From Chenopodium formosanum (taxonomy: Eukaryota; Streptophyta; Magnoliopsida; Caryophyllales; Amaranthaceae): a stretch of DNA of 64,000 nt. This document shows positions 10,966-22,639 of this stretch, one piece after another. Location of the stretch: NCBI GenBank assembly GCA_024500155.1, contig CM044877.1:29635001-29699000 (forward strand), given 5' to 3'. The position numbers and the translations under genes are program-made. The notes under the pieces were generated by a model, which had not been told where the DNA came from, searched no databases, and was given only the letters and a program-made list of their open reading frames with translations. Each line of letters starts with the position of its first letter. Within the stretch, counting starts at the first letter, position 1.

Positions 10966-13124
10966 TGATAAGTGACTTTTATGTCACTTTTAGGGTGTTT
11001 ATTGAGTCGCTTTCCGGCTTATTTTCCAATAATTTAGCCCATTTTGTCCTTTATTTCTTTTATTTGATTATTCTCGTCTTTTATCTTTATTTTGAGTATT
11101 TTAGTAGTTTTTAATAGTTTTTAGTTTATTTTCGTATTTTTAGTTAATAATTCATAGTTTCTCTCATTTTCTTATTTTATTTTATTTTCATATTTGTTTT
11201 CTTTATTTTATTTAATTTCTTTTGATTTTTATTTTTAAGTTATTTTATTTTATCTTTATCTTATTTTATTTTATCCCGTGGTAATACCCTCGTGTTTTTG
11301 GTTGTAGGTGTTCCGGGTTTCAAAGTCTTATTCGTGTTCGGAGGTCAGAGGTTCGAGTCAAAGGTTTCAATCCAAGAACCTTCCAAGCATCGTAGTTGCT
11401 GCCCCTTAACCTTCACTCCACAGACACTTATCCTCCACCACACCAGTCACGCACTCATCCATTTAGCCCCAATTTGATTGGAGCTCCTCGCGGCCGCGCA
11501 ACACTATCAGAAGGCGCACAAATGGAGTCCAAAATCAGAGTTGAGGCAGTAGCATTTGCACTACCTCTGCGCGATGTTTTCGTGGGCGCGCAAATATGGG
11601 TTCAATCACGAGCTTCTCACATGAGTTTAATGAAAATTTAATGGCCTTGATTGATTCTTGATTGATGACGATGAGGATTAACGGTGGTGATTCTGTGATG
11701 ATGCGTGGTGATGGTGCTGATGGTGTTTGAATTGGAGCAGCCACGAAATGAAGAGGGGCAAAATTTGAGGGTCTGATTGGTTTTTCGTGTGTTTCAGCTT
11801 GTTTTTCCCTTTTTATTTTCTTTTTCCTTTTTATTTTCTTTTTTGTTTTTTTCGCTTTCAGTTTAGTTATTTTAATTGTTTTATTTAGTTTTTTTTATTT
11901 ATAATTTCTTTTATTTTATTTTAAGCCTTGTAATATAAATACCCCTTTTGGGGTTATTTTCTAAAAACTAAAAATCAACATTTTATTTTTACTTAGATTA
12001 GATTAGTTTAGCCTCTTTTATTTTTCTGTCTCTTAGGGTTTGATTAGGATTTTCTCTCTCTATTTTAGGAGTAGTTTTAGAGAGAGAAAGTTTGGATTTC
12101 CATGGAGTTTTTGAGAGGTTGAAGAAGCAACTTTGTGGAACTTCTTCTCATCTATTTAATGAGCATTTTCTAAATAAAAAAAATTAAAAAAAAAAAAACC
12201 ATTTTATTTTTTTACCCTAGATTAGATTAGTTTAGCCTCATTTATTTTTCTCTCTCTTAGGGTTAGATTAGGATTTTCTCTCTCTAGTTTAGGAGTAGTT
12301 TTAGAGAGAGAAAGCTTGGATTTCCATGGAGTTTTTGAGAGGTTGAAGAAGCAACTTTGTGGAACTTTTTCTCATCTATTCAATGAGCATTTTCTAACTT
12401 TCTCTCATCTTTATTGCTTTGCTTAATTCTTAGTTTTTGCTTTTTGTTTGTTGATTTGAGTAGATTAATTAGTTTGTTTGTTTGATCTTGTTTTTATTCT
12501 TGTTTTACCTTGATTTCCATGTTTTTCTTCATTATGTTAACTTAGGTCTTGTTCTAGGAAATTGGATGAAGGTTATATTAATGAATTGAATGATTGATTG
12601 TGATTAGTATGAAATTGTTTCTTGATTATTGTGTATGGATGATACTTTTATGGATTAGAATCTTTCTAGCTAATCGATTCTATGCTCTTAATTGTGCTTT
12701 CAATCAATTGTGGGAGAGTGAGTTGGTTGAGAGCCCTAAATCTTCCACACTTTTGCTAGGCTAGTTGCATGAGAGTGAACTAGTTTAGTAGGATAATTAA
12801 CATGATTAATTCTGCAAGAGTGAGTTAAATGTGTTGATGTTCCTAATCGAGATCATTTTCATCTAATTGTATGATGTTAGTGAATGCATTGATGTAATTG
12901 GATTCCACTTTCCCTAGTTTTAGTTATTTGCTCTTAGTAGTGTATGGTTTAATCTCTCTCTATCCCACAACCTTTCCTACTAGTCTAATTTGCACAAATT
13001 GATACACTTAGTCTTCGTGGTTCGACCCTTTACTTGCCACTAACTAGTTTAGTGTAAGTTTAGGTATTATAAATAATTAATTTGATTAGGGTAGTAGCTT
13101 AACGACCTATCTAACCCTCGATCA
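10966..13124 (+). repeat. AthA 3' LTR with an internal tandem duplication
   Basis: 2159 bp. Relative to the 5' LTR it lacks about 385 bp after ACGCACTCATC (near 11460). It carries a duplicated segment of about 200 bp: roughly 11975-12180 and 12195-12395 both run from ATTTTATTT through the GAGAGAGA stretch to GAGCATTTTCT, joined by an A-rich linker. GC block 11488-11592; TATAAATA 11934-11941. Confidence 0.88.
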
Positions 13125-13248
13125 AACGGCGTATACAGTGTGATTTAGGATCGCCGAACCTCTTAAATCATTCTCCGTCCTTATCGACTACTTTGACTAT
13201 CGTTTTCGAAACTGACGTTTCTTCAAACTCAGTCAAAGTGGGGGCTCC
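13125..13248 (+). other. conserved pre-LTR segment and polypurine tract of a TatB element
   Basis: After the AthA target site comes a segment conserved with 22412-22530 (-) and 55705-55808: GTGATTTAGGATCGC, CATTCTCCGTCC and a run to TTTGACT. It ends in the polypurine tract CAAAGTGGGGGCTCC (13234-13248) next to the LTR start. This proves that AthA sits within the 3' untranslated region of this element. Confidence 0.85.
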
Positions 13249-14734
13249 TGTAGACACCTAAAAATGTCTCCCCAAAACCAAACTCGATGATGAACAATCA
13301 TTGACCGCCATTATTGGTCAGGTTCAGTATTTAATCCCGGGAGTGTTTAAAAAATTGTATTTAATTAAATTCAGTTTTTGAATAGTCCGTGGATCAGTTT
13401 TGATGTTTGGTCAAAGCATAGTTCATTTTTAATTTTGGCCCAAATCTTTTTGTTCTATTTATTTTCCTTTATTTTATTATTTTGGCCCAAACCTTTTTAT
13501 TTTATTTAATTAACCCAAACCTTTTTATTTATTATTTTCGCCTAATTAAATAAATAAAAAATGGCCCGAAATTATCAATCGGCACTTAAAAAGGCTTGAC
13601 GAAATTAGGGTAAAAATGAATTTAGACGGAATAACGAACTACAAGTTCCCGCGTCACGGCAGTAAGCACCGTGTCACAAGATCCAATGTCGCGCCACAGT
13701 GGGATTTCCCGTGACACGGTGCCTGTACTGTGACACGGGGCAACTTTGTGTCCTTTCCGCGTAAACTCTTCACGTGTTTTGTTCCCCGTTACCTAATTAT
13801 TTCCCGAGTCACACTGTTTTCCACTGTGTCACGGGAGTTTTCCCCGTCAGACTGTGCCTGGCACCGTGTCACGGTGCTCTTTGCTGTGTCGCGGTGCTAT
13901 TTTTTAGGGTTTTATTTTTTATCTTTTTAGGGTTCCGTATGTTCCCTCTACTCATTTTTTCTATAAATATCCCCTTATTTCTGGTGTATGGGGCATCAAT
14001 TAATACTCTCTTTTTCTCTCTTCTATGCTCTAGCCTAAACACTAGCCTACCCTTCTTCTTTCAAAATTCCCTCTTCAAGCACTCCAAGGAGTTCATACTT
14101 TACTCGTGGTTCTGTCCTTAGCCAAGGCGTGAAAGGTAGAACTGTTTGAGGGTTTGTCCCCAAATCAACTCTATTTAATTTAATTTAATTATTGTTTAAT
14201 TATTTTTCTCTTGAAGTTACTAACTCGTTTATTATTTTATAGTTGCAAGCAAACAGAATCAAAGTAAGAATTATGCTTCTTTTGTTTCTATTATTTTTCT
14301 AACGATTTTAAATTGTTGGATTTATTGTTAAATTGCTTCTAATATTAATGTTTATTTTATTATATTTATTGATCACCATATTGCATGTTTAAAGGGAATA
14401 TGTAATTGAAAATAACGCCTAATAAGATAATTTGGACAACCTTTTTAGGTTCCTTTTTAATCTTGTTATTAATTCAAGTGATCACGATATTTTAGAATTA
14501 TATGATAAATTAATATTCAACCAATTTAGCATAATAATTGTTTGGAGCGAATTGAATCTTTGTTTGCATGTCATTAAGATCGCAAGAATGCTTTTCACTA
14601 TAAGAATCGAGTAGAGGCCAATACGGGCGAATTGAATGTGACTCCATGACTCACTTTGTACCATCATCCTTGATCCTCCTTTCGTGGTTACGAACAATAT
14701 GGAGTTAGTAATCTCATGGATTATGAATCGGGTG
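13249..14734 (+). repeat. TatB 3' LTR, interrupted at its right side
   Basis: Starts TGTAGACACC just after the polypurine tract. It matches the TatB LTR of 62074-63665 (-) and the fragment at 36025-36978. It breaks at 14734, after GGATTATGAAT and about seven more bases, where a TatA LTR begins. The last roughly 250 bp of the LTR are not found to the right, so that side was lost or moved. Confidence 0.82.
13653..13969 (+). promoter_or_regulatory. TatB LTR promoter: CGTGTCACGG block and TATA box
   Basis: About 250 bp of recurring CCGTGTCACGG, GTGACACGG and GTCGCGG words end about 55 bp before TATAAATA (13962-13969). Confidence 0.65.
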
Positions 14735-16641
14735 TGTAGACGCCCAGTTGTGTCTCCCCAAAACCAAACCCAGTGATGAGTACTTTTCACGTCGAATCAT
14801 AATCAAATGAAGTGAAAGTGTGGAAAGTCTAGTGTTACGATTAGTTTTTTATTTCTTTTCTTTCTCTCTGTTTTTGAAAAGTTATTTTAAGAAAACACCC
14901 AATCCAGTTTGGTTTGTTCCATGGCAAGGGTCCAATAATAGTGTTGTTGGGTCGGGTTCGAAAAGAGCTTTCCAACGATATATTATAAGCCCAATTCCGA
15001 TGAATAATGAGGAAGTTATGGCTAAATTACTAAACTAGGCCCGGTTTGATATTTATATGCGGCCCAATGATCTAGAGGAGGGCCTAATATTGATTTATCA
15101 TTCCTAATGCAATTAGAATTGATTATAGTCTTCTAGGTTCTTCTAGAAGGTTCTTTTCATTCCTAATCTAATTAGCATTGATAAATTGACTTTAGCTGAC
15201 TTTTAAGAGTTTTAATCAGAATAAATGAAGTGTTTATAAGGAAAATACGATTTCGCCCTCTCGTACGGCTAAATTTTATCAAATTAAGAAAACGCGTGGA
15301 AATTTATTTCCAGCGTCTAATGACAGGACCAGCGCCTGGCGCCATACCTAGCGCCTGGCGCTAGAGTCCAGCGTATGGCGCCACGCACGTGTTTGGAGTT
15401 GCGGTCGTGTTTTATTCTTTTTGAAACTCTGATTCGTTTTTTATCACATCCGACTGATTTTCACTATAAATAGCCTCCTAAAACCTCTATTTTCCATCAC
15501 CAACTCTCATCAAGAATCTCTTGATTACTCTCTCTCTCTCTCTTTTCTAAACTAGCCTTTTGCAAACAAAATTCCGCATTCGCAAGATCTAGAAACAACT
15601 AGCCAAGTTCGAAGTTCCCTTCGCCCTAGACATGAAAGTTTTTAATTTCTGAGGGTTTGGTCCTAAATCTCTATTTCAATTATTTAATTTAATTGTTGGT
15701 TTATATTTTCCATGAAGTTACTAATGCGTGTATTTTGTTATTAGAAAGAGATACGAGGCATCCAAGTAAGTGCTTTAATCGATTTATTGTTATTTTGATA
15801 TAGAAATCATGTCTAGATTGTTATTTTGATTCCTAGCGTCATGTTAGGATGTTTTGATCTTCCTAGTATAATGTCTAGGGTAACAACTATAATTTCTAAT
15901 ATCAAATATGACAATTGTGATTTCTGTGATGCTTTCTATTTTCTTTCCTAATAGCATGTTAGTATCATGTTAGAGCTAAATCTTTGATTTTTATTGTTTA
16001 GTGACATGCTAGGGTTTGTTATTAATTTTGGTAGTATCATGCCTAGGATCTTACTATTATTATGCTTAAACATGATTAATGATTATGATGATTATTATAG
16101 TTATGATAATTATTGTTGCTTGATATATATTTATTCTTATTGCTTGATCACACCTTTTAGGCATGTTTAAATGGAATTCGTAGTTGTAATCACGCTTAAT
16201 AAGATAATTAATAATATTGTTTAGGGATAATTTGATTATAATTCAAGAGATCTCCAATAATAGTTTTATTTGTGCATTAATATTCAACCAACATAGATAA
16301 ACAGATTTAGGGTAAACCAATTAATTGCATGTTAGTCAGAAAGCGCACATGAATATGATCAGAATAAAGTAGAGGCATATTGTTAGGGCAGGTTTAATCT
16401 CTTTTAGGTTGGATTTGTACCTTCATCTCCGAACTACCAGTCATGGTTCTAGACCTATTGGAGTTGACTATCTCTTGGATCGTTAAGGGGTGTAACCTTC
16501 ACCTTGTGAACGGTTTACAAGTTCCTAAAACTTGTTGGCGACTCTTTTGCTCTATCTTCCTTCCCTTTGGACGCCACCATGCTTAAGTGTCTGATCACAG
16601 TGGGGTTCAAGTTTGGGGTAATGCTTGAAATATTCCCTATA
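14735..16641 (+). repeat. E1 5' LTR (TatA)
   Basis: 1907 bp, TGTAGACGCCC to CCCTATA (canonical CTACA changed). In order: conserved TTCCAACGATATATTATAAG (14970-14989), GC block, TATA, TTCCGCATTCGCAAGATC, a GTAAGT near 15768, degenerate ATT-rich tract near 16070-16130, and the conserved end GACTCTTTTGC...ATTCCCTA. Confidence 0.88.
15311..15472 (+). promoter_or_regulatory. E1 LTR promoter: GCGCC block and TATA box
   Basis: AGCGCCTGGCGCCATACC-type words (15311-15392), about 70 bp of AT-rich spacer, then TATAAATA (15465-15472). A CT-rich stretch follows. Confidence 0.65.
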
Positions 16642-16646
16642 GTTTT

Positions 16647-16664
16647 TGGCGACTCCACTTGGGA
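16647..16664 (+). other. E1 primer-binding site
   Basis: TGGCGACTCCACTTGGGA five bases after the LTR end; the TGG start matches a tRNA CCA end. Ogre-type elements are known for tRNA-Arg PBSs of similar form; I have not checked the exact tRNA. E1 has T where the other copies have G (CTTGGGA against CTGGGGA). Confidence 0.8.
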
Positions 16665-18293
16665 GGATTTCTATTTTAATTCCTGAAGTTTATTTCGGCA
16701 ATGATTTAGAATGAATGGATGAGACTTGAAAAGTTCTAAGTATTTCATGTGCGTAATTTTGATTAACACTATTGTCATATGCATAAAAAAGATCTCATTG
16801 GAAAGACCATCCGTAATGAGTTAAAAACATAGGAATTTTACACGTTGAAATTTGAAGAATATCTTTCACAATAGGATCGAAATAATGCTGCACGAAACTG
16901 GAAAATTTTATCGAGCATAGAAAGCTGCTAAGGCATGTAGGAACAAGCGTCAGAAAATAGAGTTTTTCGCCAATGATTTGACTCTGGCGCAAGGCAACAC
17001 TCCTGTTGCCAGAGCCAATTTGCGGCGCCGATCTCTGTTCACTGGCGCCATGTTCTTCCAAGATGAGCCAGAAATATGCGTTCTAATTTTGACCACTTTT
17101 TAGCACTGTTTGCTCGATCCTACTTCCTGATTAAGTTTTTCTCACTTTTATGAAACCCATATGTGTTCTACATATGGACATAACCCTCTGGGAATTCAAG
17201 CTCCATCTACCTGATTGAACGCTCTGTGCAAAAAATGGTACATCCGAGAATTTTGAATTCACCAAACCATGGAAGCGAGTTTTTAACTCGTGGTGTCCCA
17301 TCCACTCGTGCCAACCCTTCAAAAGGTAAGGCTTCCACGCGGTGCATCCGAACAATTAACCATGGACCCTCTTTGACAAACCCATATCCCGAACTTTAGA
17401 GAACTAGAGCCATGGTTAGGTTGTGAACTCATTGCATCATATTGTGCCTACTTGACTAATTGTGCATTATTTGTTGTGCATACTCTATGTGTTTTTCCTA
17501 ACCCTTTGTTTCACTTGTGCTAAGACTAAATAAACTGATTAATGACTAATAGAACTTTGCCTAATTAATTAATTAACTAATTTGAGTAATTAAAGTCTAT
17601 TAATTTAATCACAATTGACTTAGTACGACTTTAGGCATTCCCAGATCAACGTTCCAGCAATGGCCCCACGATTTTGACTGCAGCGCCACACTGTGTTGTG
17701 TAGCGCATGCAACAGCTCTATCGTCTGACGCTCACTGCAAAGTGCGGCGACAGTCATGTTGCTTTGGCGACAGTTCGGTATGTTGCTTGAGTCATCACTT
17801 TGTGTCTAATTAAACAGTTTGCTAATCAATTTGATTATTTTATTGATAATAATGCCTCGTTAAGTCCTTAATCGATTGGCACTAAGTCCCATGGTCTTAC
17901 ACAAGAGTCAAAGCATGTCACTTGCACTCACCACATAAAGCACACACTAATATGTATGTACAACTTGACCATGTCTAAGAGAGTCTTGTATGTGCGTATT
18001 TTCCGTCATTTTTTTTAGGGGGGGTAAGTCGGATATTAATCCTCTAATTAAACCACTTGTTTGAACCCTATACTTGATTACCAAAAATATACACCCTTTT
18101 TTGCTTTTTTTTTCTTTTTCTTTATAAACCCGTAAAGTCAAGGTAAATTTGAGTCAAGTCATTAAAATAAATGCTTTAATTTACATACATCGTGTGGTCA
18201 AGAAAGGAAGGGCGTTTGATCAAAGACAGCATTTTCATTCAAGTAAAAATTTTCGACAAATCAATCGCTTGAAAAAGGAAAGCTAAGAAGATA
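16665..18293 (+). other. E1 leader, non-coding, with two GC-rich patches
   Basis: About 1.6 kb between PBS and gag. Patches of CTGGCGC/GGCGCC words lie at about 16982-17047 and 17650-17770. The segment 17131-17355 is conserved with E2 (27809-28100, opposite orientation) and, more weakly, with TatB (37150-37380). On the antisense strand it holds a matching open frame of about 60 residues in E1 and E2. I see no sense-strand gene. Confidence 0.6.
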
Positions 18294-20251
18294 ATGGCAA
18301 CTCAGGAAAAAGTCAATGAACTTAGGAATCAATTGACTGACGTGACTAAGGCGTTGAAGGCTTTAACCCTCAAAATCAATGACACTATGAAGCAATAACA
18401 GATAGACCTCATGAAAGAAAATGCTTGAGCAAGCTATCTAGTGACTACAAGTTTCAAGGCATTAGTTCACAAGGGGTCTCGGTGGACAAGGAGCCTCTTC
18501 CGCAGAAGTTCAATGCCAATGACATCCCAAAATTCAAGGCAACTGATAATCCTTATTTTCATTTAAGAGCTTTTGAAACAATAATGAGTATTAAGGGTAT
18601 TGATAAGAAGGTATTTCCCTCTTTATTTTCTCTATCTCTTGAAACCGTTTTCCAACAATGGTTCTTCTCCCTTAACAAAGAGCGAACCTCTACATAGGAA
18701 TCAATAGTAAACGCTTTCATTGATAGGTACAAGTGCAATATTCAAGTTGAAACTAATTACAGGGAACTTGAAATACTCAAGCAGAAAGAGAATGAAGGTT
18801 TCACTTCTTTCTTCAACAAATGGATAGAAATCTCTACTAGGATGATTGAAGTACCAAGCGAGAAAGAACCTGTGAGATTGTTCATCAAGAACCTTCAAGA
18901 GAAGTACTCCAAGCATCTGAAATATCAAAATAATATACATACCTTCAAGGTCGTCTATGACATTAGAATCAATATTGAAGACGACCTGGCTAAGCTAAAA
19001 GCTGCTAACAATAACTCCAACAGTGGTTGGAAAGGCAAGAAGAACGACAATCCTTCTTCTTCCAAAACCACCCACTCAAACAATGTTAGCACCTTTAATT
19101 TGAGTGAAGTCCTTGCTATGAACAACCAAGGACAAAAGAAATCATTTAGGAGGAACTTTACTCCTATAGGTATGAGTTATGACACATCATTAGACCGAAT
19201 AAATGCAAAAGGTCTTATAACTCCTATTAGACCATTTGGTGACCCACCAGTTGAAAAGAGGACAGCTAATTGTAACCCCAATGCACATTGCAAATATCAT
19301 CATCAAGGTAGGGGCCATCTCACTGAAAATTGTTGGAAGCTTAAGGAAGCTATCCAAGATTTAATTGATAATAACAAACTACCATTGCCCCCTGCAAGTA
19401 AGAAGCCAAGCATCGACAATGCACCTCTCACTCATTCCTTGGTCATCTCTGATGGGGAAAACGAGGTTTATCCCTCATCTCTCATCAAGCCTATTGAAGA
19501 AATTCATGTTATCGAAGAAGAGGAGGAGATCTTTTTCGATGCCATGGATGATTTTCCTGAACCAACAAGCAAGGAAGACGTACGAATGCTTATATGGTTC
19601 ATGTGGGAGGGTACAGATTTGCTACGTTAGTATCTCGGATTCCCAAAGAAAGAAGCAGAGGAGCTTCAGAAAAAGTGTGACAAGATTCCACCCACGAAGA
19701 AGAAAGCCTTCTCTCTACAAGTAACCGACGGACCCAAGTAGAGTAATAAACTCTATACTCCAATTGGGACTTCATATGGTAAAATGTTCAAAATTCTCTC
19801 CAAGAGTGGTAAGGTCAAACCTCTCGAACCAAGGCCATTTGAATCGCTAAAGAGGACAGATAGATTCTATTGTCAATACCATCAATTAGGGGGACACACT
19901 ATTGAAAATTGTTTTAAATTTAAAGATTTAATTCAGAAAATGATTAATGATAAGAAGCTAGTTCAAATCCCAAAAGAAGAAGACATAAGCATTAATGGGG
20001 TTTGGGACATCGATGAAGAAGACGTCTACCTAAAAGACATGGAAAAACCTCCACTTTCAGTGTCATATTCAGTACGTGATTTCTGGGATGAAGAGGACTC
20101 GCCTATAGATGTCCTCACGAGATCTAGGAGAACGCAACCTCCCATCTCAACACAACCTATGCCGACTACGCATCAAGTTCTCATACCTATCATAGAAGAC
20201 AATGATATTGATAAACAATTCAAAAAGACCAAGGTCGAGATGAACGTATGA
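18294..20251 (+). pseudogene. E1 gag pseudogene (Tat/Ogre type) with two zinc-finger-like modules
   Basis: ATG at 18294 opens MATQEKVNELRNQL, matching the E2 start. Breaks: TAA at 18396-18398; a one-base insertion near 18420 that changes frame; then TAG at 18695-18697 (TGG in E2), 19628-19630 and 19739-19741. Domains in order: coiled-coil-like N terminus, capsid-type domain (IPKFKATDNPYFHLRAFE, KQKENEGFTSFFNKW, FIKNLQEKY), then two modules. The first is about 19156-19376 (FTPIGMSY to CKYH...GH...C and an I-Q-D-L-I tail). The second is about 19753-19955 (YTPIGTSY to CQYH...GH...C). An acidic linker joins them. Protein would form virus-like particles and bind RNA; this copy cannot make it. Confidence 0.8.
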
Positions 20252-20873
20252 AAGCTTCTAGCTACATCTCGAGAACATAGGTTGGCAGTGATGAATGCTT
20301 TGGATAATATAGAGATAGATTCTGACACAAAAAACTTGGAATATCTAGTAGAGGGAATATTTCAAGAATTACCCGAAACTTGAACCCCACTGTGATCATA
20401 AACTAAAGTACGGTGGCGTCCAAAGGGAAAGAAGATAGAGCAAAAGAGTCGCCAACAAGTTTTAGGAACTTGTAAACCGTTCACGAGGTGAAGGTTACAC
20501 CCCTTAACGACCCAGGAGATCGTCAACTCAAATAGGTCTGGAACCATGACTAGACATTCAGGGACGAAGGTAAAAATCCAACCTAAAAGAGATTGAACCT
20601 GCCCTAATAATAGGCCTCTACTTTATTCTGATCGTATTCATGTGCACTTTCTGACTAACATGCAATCAATACGATTAACCCTAAACCTGTTTATCTATGT
20701 TGGTTGAATATTAGTGCACAAATAAAACTATTATTGGCGATCACTTGAATTATAATCAAATTATACTAAACAAGATTATTAATTATCCTATTAAGCGTGA
20801 TTACAAGTACCAATTCCGTTTAACATGCATAAAAGGTGTGATCAAGCAATAACAATAAATATAATCAAGAAAC

Positions 20874-20875
<2 letters not shown>

Positions 20876-20965
<90 letters not shown>

Positions 20966-20974
20966 TAATGATAC

Positions 20975-21038
<64 letters not shown>

Positions 21039-21040
21039 CA
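20876..21040. repeat. long (AAT)n microsatellite in E2 3' LTR
   Basis: Nearly uninterrupted AAT repeats, broken near 20962 by AATGATACT. The same LTR position has a shorter run in the 5' LTR (29567-29650), (ATT)n in the LTR at 57217-57277, and degenerate versions in older copies (6300-6390, 50750-50880). Confidence 0.95.
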
Positions 21041-21675
21041 TTAATATCGACAATAATTAAAATAATCATGTTAAAGCATAATAATAGTAAGATCCTAAGC
21101 ATGATACTAACAAGATTAATCACAAACCCTAGCATGTCACTAAACAACAAAAATCAAAGCTTTAGCCCTAACATGATACTAACATGATACCAAGAAAGAA
21201 AATAGGAAGTGTCGTAGAAATCACAATTGTCATATTTGATAATAGAAATTATAGTTATTACCCTAAACATGGTACTAGGATATCAAAACGCCCTAACATG
21301 ATACTAGGAATCATAATAACAACCTAGATATGATTTCTATATCATAATATCAATAAATCAATTAAAGCACTTACTTGGATGCTTCGTATCTCTGTCTAAT
21401 AACAAAATACACGCGTTAGTAACTTCAAGGAAAATAATAATCAAACAATTAAATTAAATAATTGAAATAAAGATTTGGGACCAAACCCTCAAATATTAAA
21501 ACCTTTCACGTCTAGAGTGAAGGCAACTTCGAACTTGGCTAGGTGTGTCTAGTGCTAATGTATGCGGAATTTTGTATCAAAGAAGGCTAGGTTAGAAAAG
21601 AGAGAGAGAATAATCAAGAAATTCTTGATAAGAGTTGATGATAATTGTTGATGGAAAACGGAGGTTTTAGGAGGC

Positions 21676-21822
21676 TATTTATAGAGAAAATCAGCTGGAC
21701 GGATAGAAAAACAAATCAGAGTTTCGACGAGAATAAAACAGAATTGGCGCCAGACGCTTGACATTAGCGCCAGATGCCAAGCCATAGCGCCAGGCGTCAA
21801 TCCTGTCGTCAGGCACTAGAAA
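21676..21822 (-). promoter_or_regulatory. E2 3' LTR promoter: GCGCC block and TATA box
   Basis: On the minus strand, AGCGCCAGATGCC/GCGCCAGGCGT words (21743-21822) lie about 60 bp upstream of TATAAATA (21676-21683). Confidence 0.65.
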
Positions 21823-22395
21823 CTGTTTTCACGCGTTTTCTTAATTTTGATAAAATTTAGCCGTTCAGAAGGGCAAAATCGTATTTTCCTTAAAAACACT
21901 TCTTTTATTCCGATTAAAACTCTAAAAAGTCAACTAAAGTCAATTTATCAATGCTAATTAAATTAAGAATGAAAAGAACCTTCTAGAAGAATCCAGAAGA
22001 CTAAAATCAATTCTATTCACATTAGGAATGATAAACCAATATTAGGCCCTCCTCTAGATCATTGGGTCGCATGTAAAGACCAAACTGGGCCTAGTTTAGT
22101 AATTTGGCCATAACTTCCTTATTATACATCGGAATTAAGCTTATAATATATCGTTGGTAATCTCTTTTCGAACCCGACCCAACTACACTATTATTGGACC
22201 CTTTCTATGGACCAAACCAAACAGTATTGGTTGTTTTCTTAAAAAAAAAGGTTTTCAAAAACAGAGAGAAAGAATAGAATTAAAACTAATCGCAACACTA
22301 GACTTTCCACACTTTCACTTCATTCGATTATGATTCGACGTGAAAGGTACTCATCACTGGGTTTGGTTTTGGGGAGACGAAAATGGGTGTCTACA

Positions 22396-22411
22396 GAAGC
22401 CCCCACTTTGA
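22396..22411 (-). other. E2 polypurine tract
   Basis: Minus-strand TCAAAGTGGGGGCTTC abuts the 3' LTR. It is identical in form to 55809-55824 and close to 13234-13248. Confidence 0.88.
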
Positions 22412-22639
22412 CTAAGTTTGGAGAAACGCAAGTTTCAAAAACTAAAGTCAAAGTAGTGATAGGGACGAAGAATGATTCAGTACGTTTTGCGATTCTAAAT
22501 CACTCTTGTAACACCAAAAACCTGAAAACTAGCGTTAGTTAAACACATAAAAGAGTTATGAAACACGTATCTTGCACCGTCGAGCACACGTCTTTGAAGG
22601 TAACCGATTTGTGTTGCATTTTGCTGTTTTGATGTTCAC

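Larger units (their letters stand above)
2596..13124 (+). mobile_element. AthA: complete Athila-like LTR retrotransposon without pol
   Basis: Order: 5' LTR (2596-4895), tRNA-Asp-type PBS, a gag-like open frame, about 2.4 kb of non-coding DNA rich in AAGCTTGGGGGAG, polypurine tract, 3' LTR (10966-13124). LTRs start TGATAAGTGA and end CCCTCGATCA. Flanking 5-mers are ATCGG (2591-2595) and AACGG (13125-13129), one mismatch. The pre-insertion context resembles GCAGGTATCGGCGTTATA at 55696, which supports insertion into the 3' untranslated region of a Tat-type element. No protease, RT, RNase H or integrase motif is visible in any frame, so it is non-autonomous. Athila assignment rests on the tRNA-Asp PBS and the AGCTTGGGGGAG tract. 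Confidence 0.88.
14735..20343 (+). mobile_element. TatA copy E1: 5' LTR, leader and broken gag, no 3' LTR
   Basis: 5' LTR 14735-16641, PBS 16647-16664, leader to 18293, gag pseudogene 18294-20251, then about 90 bp that still read like a Tat-type gag continuation (a K-L-L-A-T-S-R-E-H-R segment). It stops where E2 begins. No plus-strand 3' LTR occurs to the right, so the copy is truncated. Its left end interrupts a TatB LTR; the five bases before it are GGGTG and the partner TSD is missing. Tat/Ogre assignment rests on the gag pattern and the TGGCGACTCC-type PBS. Confidence 0.8.
20349..22395 (-). repeat. E2 3' LTR
   Basis: 2047 bp. The right end GGGTGTCTACA is canonical. The left end reads TAGAGGGAATATT where TGTAGGGAATATT is expected (two changes), but the TSD fixes the boundary. 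It differs visibly in length from the 5' LTR, largely because of the AAT microsatellite. Confidence 0.9.

Noticed and set aside
18425..18427. Start of the E1 gag at 18425
   Set aside because: That codon is TTG inside gag; the true start is ATG 18294, separated by a stop and a frameshift.
20865..21053. Frame coding for poly-Ile/Tyr (also 29491-29760 and 57076-57321)
   Set aside because: It is a read-through of the AAT/ATT microsatellite.
22330..22542. Similar open frames here (+) and at 55678-55890 (-)
   Set aside because: Both are antisense across the polypurine tract and LTR start; the similarity follows from the conserved DNA.
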